Source: Alligator mississippiensis
Taxonomy: Eukaryota; Chordata; Crocodylia; Alligatoridae
NCBI RefSeq assembly: GCF_030867095.1
Contig: NC_081825.1
Span: 51,326,501 to 51,390,500, forward strand
Direction: 5' to 3'
Length of the DNA: 64,000 nucleotides
The stretch's first letter is position 1, and every line of letters begins with the position of its first letter. Shown piece by piece: positions 58,903 through 64,000 of this stretch. Both the position numbers and the translations under genes were made by a program. Under the pieces are notes generated by a model. The model made no database searches and had not been told where the DNA came from. It saw only the letters and a program-made list of their open reading frames with translations.

Positions 58903-59063
58903 GGATAAAGAATGTAATGCAGTGTGAAAAAAACATCAAGTTAGTGTATGGGGTTTTTTTAGCCTAATAAACTAAGTAGTGTCCCTTGCAACTGCAGTAG
59001 AGCAAGAGGCCAGGGAATCAATGTGCCAGGACAAGCAAAGCTGAAGCCACACGAAGCATTTAC

Positions 59064-59269
59064 CTGAAAAGGAGGAGGGGTTGAAACTGCAGGTATGACA
59101 GCTGCGGCTGCTGCCGCCGCCGCTGCTGCTGCTGCACTGGCTGGATCCTGCTGGACGGCAATAGGATTGATGATATGTTCTACTGCATGAATTTTTCCAT
59201 CTTCCATCACCTTGGCTGCTGGGGCAGCCTGAAACATGGAGTACTGGGCACCAATAGCAGGGATGGCCA
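59064..59269 (-). CDS. RBM47: RBM47 penultimate coding exon with polyalanine run
   Basis: The exon follows acceptor ctattctag (59270-59278) and enters in phase 1, so its first two bases complete a valine codon begun upstream. It encodes [40 protein letters not shown], then DPAS followed by 12 alanines and [12 protein letters not shown]. It ends in phase 0 at the GTAAAT donor. Its length of 206 nt (2 plus 68 codons) is consistent. The alanine run is written with mixed GCN codons (gctgcggctgctgccgccgc on the opposite strand), so it is not a pure trinucleotide repeat. The region is predicted to be disordered. A role as an interaction or activation segment of the editing cofactor is inference. 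Confidence 0.93.
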
Positions 59270-60235
59270 CTAGAATAGATCACATATTGGAGGCTAAATC
59301 TACAATGCTTTCTCTCAAAGATATGATAAACCTCTCTTTCTTTCTCAGTAAATCATAATGTGCTCACCCCTGTCAACATGTACTATGAGGTCTTTGAGGT
59401 GCTGCTCACTGTTAAATTGCTAGACATACTTCAAGAAGCATTCTTTGACTCAGTAGTCTGGCATGGTATGTCCTGCATGCTTTTCACATGTTATCTCACT
59501 AGGCTTCTGGAGTGTGGGGGGAAAGGGGGTAGTGAAGGGGGTTATGGAAACTTACACTGGAAAGTTCCTAGGAGACAGGAAATCTGCACCAAATTGACAT
59601 ACACATATTTAGACTGCAGTTGTCCTCAGCTGAAGAAGAGGTATGAAGAGATGACCGGTTGGAGCATGGATTGCTCCACCATGACCTAGCAACAGCCTCT
59701 GGGATCAAGATGGGAGTACTGCATGCTGGAACCTGTCTTTTTCCATGGGCAGAATTACTAAATGAAAGGTGAGTTTTATTTACATTTTCTAAGGCTGTGG
59801 GCAGCAGCTGGCCATAGGCCAACCCTCCCCTAAATTTTTATATTGCAGTATATTTTCCTGGTCTACATAGTTAAATATATTTCACCATAGCACTCCTTCT
59901 AGGTCTGCCTCAATCTGTTTGCAGTGAAAACAATTGCTGAAGACTCTTCTCTCATGCCAAAGGGCAGGTAACTTGTAACAGAACAGTCCCTCAAACAAAT
60001 CCCTGAACATAAAGGGCTGTATCTGCAGTCTGTGTCTATACACATGTCTGAGTGGAGTTTAATTCTGTTGCTTGGAAAACAAATTTGTTCTGTTGAAAAT
60101 TTGTGGTAATCACATTTGCAAATCCATGTTTTCCTCAAAACATAGCTTTTGATTCAATTCAATTCAGCTTTTGATTAATGAGTCTTTCAGCACTAAGCTT
60201 ATTTGAAATGAAAGCCGAGTGATTAAATATAATTA

Positions 60236-60317
60236 GAGATGATACTGCCTTGAGCAGGAGGTTGGACTAGATGACCTGCTGAGGTCTCTTTCAGCCTTAG
60301 TTTTCTATGATTCTATG
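60236..60317 (+). mobile_element. CR1 3' terminus fragment
   Basis: It reads ttggactagatgacctgctg, aggtctctttcagcc and tctatgattctatggc, which is the conserved end of CR1 with two 8-bp tail units. It is an extreme 5' truncation, inserted antisense to RBM47. Confidence 0.85.
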
Positions 60318-60420
60318 GCCTGAGAAGCAATGCTTGGATTGGAATCGGACTTTACAACAGTTTTAGTTGATAAAACAGGTTTGAAGTCAAAGGAGGACAT
60401 AGTTTGATTTCCCTGTAAGA

Positions 60421-60756
60421 CAGAAGTTGGCAATGTTTTCCAGCACAGGGGCCAGAATGACCCAGCTTGGGTCAGAGGCATGAAGACATTAGGATCTGGC
60501 CACTGCTGACTATTCACCTGCTGCTCATCTGTGACATGGTACAGTAAAAGCTATACTCCACTGGAGCCAGTGGCACCTGACTGTGGTGTAGCACAGGCAG
60601 AGCTCCCCCTCCACCAGATCCCCAGTTGGCCAACTGCAACACGGTGTAGGGAAAGCCCCCCACTGCTGAATATCACTGAAGGCATGACTCTATGGATCAA
60701 ATCCAAAGACTCTGCAGGCTGGATCCAGCCCACTTGCCATAGATTACTGATCCCTG
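60421..60756. mobile_element. hAT-like element in RBM47 intron
   Basis: The left end is cagaagttggcaatgttttc and the right end is ttgccatagattactgatccctg, a decayed inverted pair. The flanking 8-mers ctgtaaga (60413-60420) and ttgtaaaa (60757-60764) agree at six positions. Confidence 0.6.
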
Positions 60757-61759
60757 TTGTAAAATGTTTCCTATAGAACCATGCAGTTCTGTCTATGGAA
60801 ATGACAAGATCCAGCAAAAAAATTCCTGCTGCAACTAATATTATTCCAAACTGGCAGAAATTATGTGAGGTCAGCAGTTGTCATTTCTCACCTCTTTTTT
60901 TTAAAATAAGCTTTGGGCTGCACGTGTAGTAGAACCAGAAATCGACTTTTTCCAGTTCAAAGCTGGAGATGGAACGAATGGGTTGGGATCCTCGTCTTGA
61001 AATGTGAAGATCTTGGATTCAAGATTCTGATTTTGGCCTGACTTTGGAGTTCTAATAAGCTAGATATGTACTGTGCATAAATAATTACTAGACAATGACA
61101 AAGAGAACAGTCTTCAATCATCTTATTTATACCTGAAACTCTTGGGTATCTTTTTAGCTGTGATTAGTGGTTACAGTCACCCATTAAGAACTGACTTTTC
61201 CCAGGAAGGCTTAGGTTATAAATTAAATTATCTCAAATTGCTCTTGAAAACAGACCTCATTTTATACCATCTTTAAAACTCATCTACAGCTGTCATACTT
61301 CTCATGCACATGTCTCTCTTCTCAAACTACACCAAATTCTCACGAAGGAAACTTCCTTTATGAGTGTTCATCATTTTTATTGTATTTAAGTTAGATATCT
61401 AGCTTAAACACAATTTCCACTTATTTGGAATTGGATATAGTTGTAATAATATGAAATGTATTCTATGAAATGTATTCTGCTGCAAATTTATCAGTTGAGT
61501 CTGCCTGTCACTTACAATTACATTTTAGAGAAAGGACAAGGTTACTTTTAATGGTGGCTTGCTGTGGTTACTTCTTTCCAACACTTATTTCAAATAGAAA
61601 TGTATCAAGACCAGGTCCTAAGGAACTCCACAGATTAATTCTGGCCACTGCTATGTCTCTCTAAAAATACCTGAGACAGGATAATTTGCTACCCCAACTT
61701 CTGAAGGTGTCTTGGGTCAGTTCTGCACTTGTCCTGGCATAATTTAGAACAGTTCAGAA

Positions 61760-61908
61760 CAGTGGTGCCTAAAATTTTCACCCTGTGAGCCAGATGGGCC
61801 AGATCCAGCCAGTGGGCTCAGTCCGGCTGGCACACGGGGCTGGCAGAGGACCCCATCCTGGGGATCCCTGCAGGCCAGATGTCATAGCTCTATGGGTTGA
61901 GCACCCTG
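61760..61908. mobile_element. Very short hAT-like element (149 bp)
   Basis: The ends are CAGTGGTGCCTAAAATTTTC and GAGCACCCTG. The interior carries gggccagatccagcc-type words seen in the neighbouring hAT-like elements. No clear target duplication. Confidence 0.5.
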
Positions 61909-62433
61909 GTCAGTCTAGACCATCTCTGGTGTCATTCCAGTAATAGCAAAAGAGCTAAACAGATGGGAGTATAACCTCCACTCTTTATTCTCTACCAGCA
62001 AGAGAAGTAGCATTTGAAACCAGCAATTGTGTTTCTGTGGGTAGACCCACAGGTGACATTCAAGTTTGGGATTAGCCTCATTGATCTTGTTCTGTTGGCC
62101 CATGGAGCCTACACAAATTATCATAAACAGTAATTGTTGGTGTGTGAAGCCTCAGAATGCAACATGTGCTCCTTGTTTGCAGAGACCCTGTGAGTGCCAG
62201 CCTTGAACAGAACAGCTCGCCTGACTTGGCAGGAAGAATGCAAACTTTCTGGTCTCAGCAATAGGAATGTCTGAAGTATCCTGGCAACTGCCTGGGTGTG
62301 ATGTTAACCTACCCAAGCCAATCTCCACCCTAAAAGGTTCAAAGTATTTAGCCAATCAATGAAAGGACAGAATTTTAAACCTCTGAATTCCTCCCCTCCC
62401 AATGGGTTTGATCAGCCGAGTCATTGTACTGAC

Positions 62434-62640
62434 CTGTACCAGGTTTAATGGCAACTGGATTGACAGCAGACAATTCCAAATTGGGTACAAGCTCATATCC
62501 TTTCTCTTGCTGCTTTCCTTTCCCTTCATGGTATCTGCTATATATGCCACGGCCTGCGGAGTATCCCCCCAGGTAAGAGCCCCTGGGGCCAGGGGCTCTG
62601 TTGCCAGCTGCACCTCGCCCTCTGCCTCGTATGCTGCCTG
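62434..62640 (-). CDS. RBM47: RBM47 RG/GY-rich coding exon (symmetric, 207 nt)
   Basis: The exon starts after acceptor ttactataag (62641-62650) with two bases (CA) that complete a codon begun upstream. It then encodes [60 protein letters not shown] and PVAIKPGT, and ends with one base in phase 1 before GTCAGT. Both junctions are phase 1 and the length is 207 nt, so skipping it would remove exactly 69 residues without changing frame. From memory, human RBM47 has a 593-residue form and one shorter by 69 residues, which would fit this exon. The RG and GY repeats are RNA-binding, arginine-methylation-type sequence. Upstream exons with the three RRMs are outside the window. Confidence 0.9.
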
Positions 62641-63189
62641 CTTATAGTAACAATATAAAAAGATGACAATCAATAACATAAAATGATAGCAATGGGGACA
62701 GTGCATACTCAAATCCAGGCTTAAATAATACAGGAATTGACATAGAAACAAAGTTAGATTTTAATGACTTTTCTTGAAAACAAAGGGAACTTTGCCTGAC
62801 TTAGGTGTGCCCAGCTCTACAATGCTTGTTCTGTTCTTGACACTTCTGTTACACGAATGATAAGTAATAACAGGTGACTAGATTTTACTGTTATAATTCA
62901 GCCTTTGAATGTATTTTCATTAGCGACCTTAGTGTTCGCTGTTATTTATTAATAAGGTTAACATACCAAATTTCCAGAAGCCTTGCCTACATTTATATCA
63001 GAAATGTTGCACATGTTGTGCTCTTATTGTACCTTGATGACAGCTTGCCAGGGTACTTCTACATCCAGCTAAGTAATTCTTTGTGTACAGAAAGTTGTAA
63101 GAACAAGTCTAAAGACTGAACTGAGGCTGAAACATTGACCTGTTAAGAGTTTTAAAATATTTCTGTATTGATATTTAAAATATTTCTAT
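62641..63189 (-). other. RBM47: RBM47 upstream intron, right part
   Basis: I see no further exon between 62641 and 64000 on the minus strand; the intron continues beyond the window. This part is AT-rich and holds no recognisable repeat. Confidence 0.6.
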
Positions 63190-64000
63190 TTTGATTAGGG
63201 GTGAACTGATCTATTGGTTGGCTATTAGATTGGCACTGATAAAAAGAGAAAAAACGTTATTAGCTATTGGCTTTTTTTGGTCTTTGGAGCTGATAATCAC
63301 GGCTGTATGCCCACAGCACCTTGGTGAGCATAGTCTAGTCCCCGTGCCTTGCTACCAGCCCAAGCCTGTGGCACACTACAAGTCCTGGCAAGTAGCTGGG
63401 AGGGGGCACTAGGGAGAGGGCACCGAGCGCGGTGCTCAGCAACAAAGGGACCGTTACCAGCTCCTGCTGCTGCTGCCAGTGCCATGGCAATGCTGCATGC
63501 ACAGCAGGGGCCTGAGCACTGGGGCTGTTGCAGAGATGTTGGGCTGCACATGGGTATGGTAAGGTCCTGTGCGAAGGACATTCTGCTCCACCACCAAAAG
63601 CAGCTTTTCCCTGGTGGCTGCGGGAGCGCGGCTGTGCATGGGCCCACCGGTGTTGAAGCAACAGCGTGCTCTGGGGCTCCAAACATGCCCAGCACCACTG
63701 TCCGCACAAGGGTTCACCCGCCTGCCTGGGGTGGCACCATAGGCTGCACAGGAAGTAGGGCTGCAGCTAGGAGCCATGGGCAAGGGGGCGATGTGCATGG
63801 GAATAAGGTGGTCACCACTGTCCTCATCGAGCACTGAAGCAGTCAGCAGGCGCGGACGTGTGTGTGCGCATGTATGTGGTATAAATGAAAAATAAACCAA
63901 AAATGGTTTATTTATGTCAGTATTTTAAAATACCTTGCACTAATATTATCAGATTGGGCATTGGCCAATTTGGTTGGTTAATCATTGGCTATCAGTATCG
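63190..64000. mobile_element. DNA transposon in RBM47 intron, cut by window edge
   Basis: The left end around 63199-63275 contains ctattggttggctattagat and ttggcactgataa. The right end in the window contains ttatcagattgggcattggc and ttggttggttaatcattggc, inverted and rich in ATTGGC/GCCAAT words. Between them lies GC-rich filler with CpGs and overlapping meaningless frames on both strands. The outer right end and target duplication lie beyond 64000. Confidence 0.6.

Larger units (their letters stand above)
56015..59063 (-). other. RBM47: RBM47 last intron
   Basis: The 3049-bp intron has donor GTAAAT (59058-59063) and acceptor CAG at 56015-56017. It contains tRNA-type SINE relics near 57320-57600 and a hAT-like element at 58603. 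Open frames inside it on either strand are chance. Confidence 0.85.
59270..62433 (-). other. RBM47: RBM47 intron between the RG-rich and polyalanine exons
   Basis: The 3164-bp intron has donor GTCAGT (62428-62433) and acceptor TAG at 59270-59272. It contains a CR1 3' end and two hAT-like elements. Confidence 0.85.

Noticed and set aside
55766..59269. A1CF rather than RBM47
   Set aside because: The polyalanine exon and the QTY terminus fit RBM47. A1CF has a different C-terminus with a double-stranded-RNA-binding region, which is absent here.
63297..63900. Open frames on both strands near the right edge
   Set aside because: They sit in the GC-rich interior of a DNA transposon. No RBM47 exon text is present and neither frame resembles a known protein.

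Overview
This is a vertebrate nuclear window, most likely from a reptile (crocodilian or turtle; I lean crocodilian from the CR1 3' tails and transposon families, but the species is inferred). It contains no bacterial-style operon. The only host gene I can support is the 3' part of RBM47 on the minus strand. It consists of three coding exons (62434-62640, 59064-59269, 55766-56014) that splice in frame with GT-AG sites into the last 219 residues: an RG/GY-rich segment, a 12-alanine run, and a C-terminus ending in QTY. The RRM-encoding exons lie beyond position 64000. The exon-free stretch from about 1 to 53000 is then the intergenic region downstream of RBM47.

That intergenic region is dominated by transposable elements. 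LINEs of the CR1/L3 type occur in both orientations. The copy at 9423-11250 is young and nearly intact, and the one at 20790-22538 is decayed. Several hAT-like short DNA elements with CAG...CTG ends and 8-bp target duplications are present at 4380, 18743, 28635, 34695, 38432 and elsewhere. Two elements with CCATATTTA ends inserted at TA (16544, 36833), a family of GGGACAGA-ended elements in four copies (3294, 6365, 25995, 44570), and MIR/L2-type relics are also present.

The most structured interval is 27620-33890. An antisense CR1/L3 LINE was split by a 3.2-kb hAT-like element (28635-31851, 8-bp duplication) and, separately, by a 5'-truncated Penelope-like retroelement (31957-33095, candidate 8-bp duplication). 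The Penelope-like copy encodes a recognisable GIY-YIG endonuclease domain broken by frameshifts. Its 3' tail keeps a hammerhead-ribozyme-like core. A second Penelope-like tail and a hairpin-bearing 122-131-bp tandem repeat lie inside the hAT-like element.

Other structural oddities are a 258-bp imperfect palindrome (24930-25187), an exact 12-bp direct repeat bracketing a GC-rich insert (12850-13152), a 38-bp triplication at the 5' junction of the young CR1, and inverted (GT)n/(CA)n runs inside one hAT-like element.

I did not find a convincing new biological system. The candidates most worth checking are the hammerhead-like relics in the Penelope-derived sequences, the palindrome, and the symmetric 207-nt RBM47 exon, which looks like a cassette exon.
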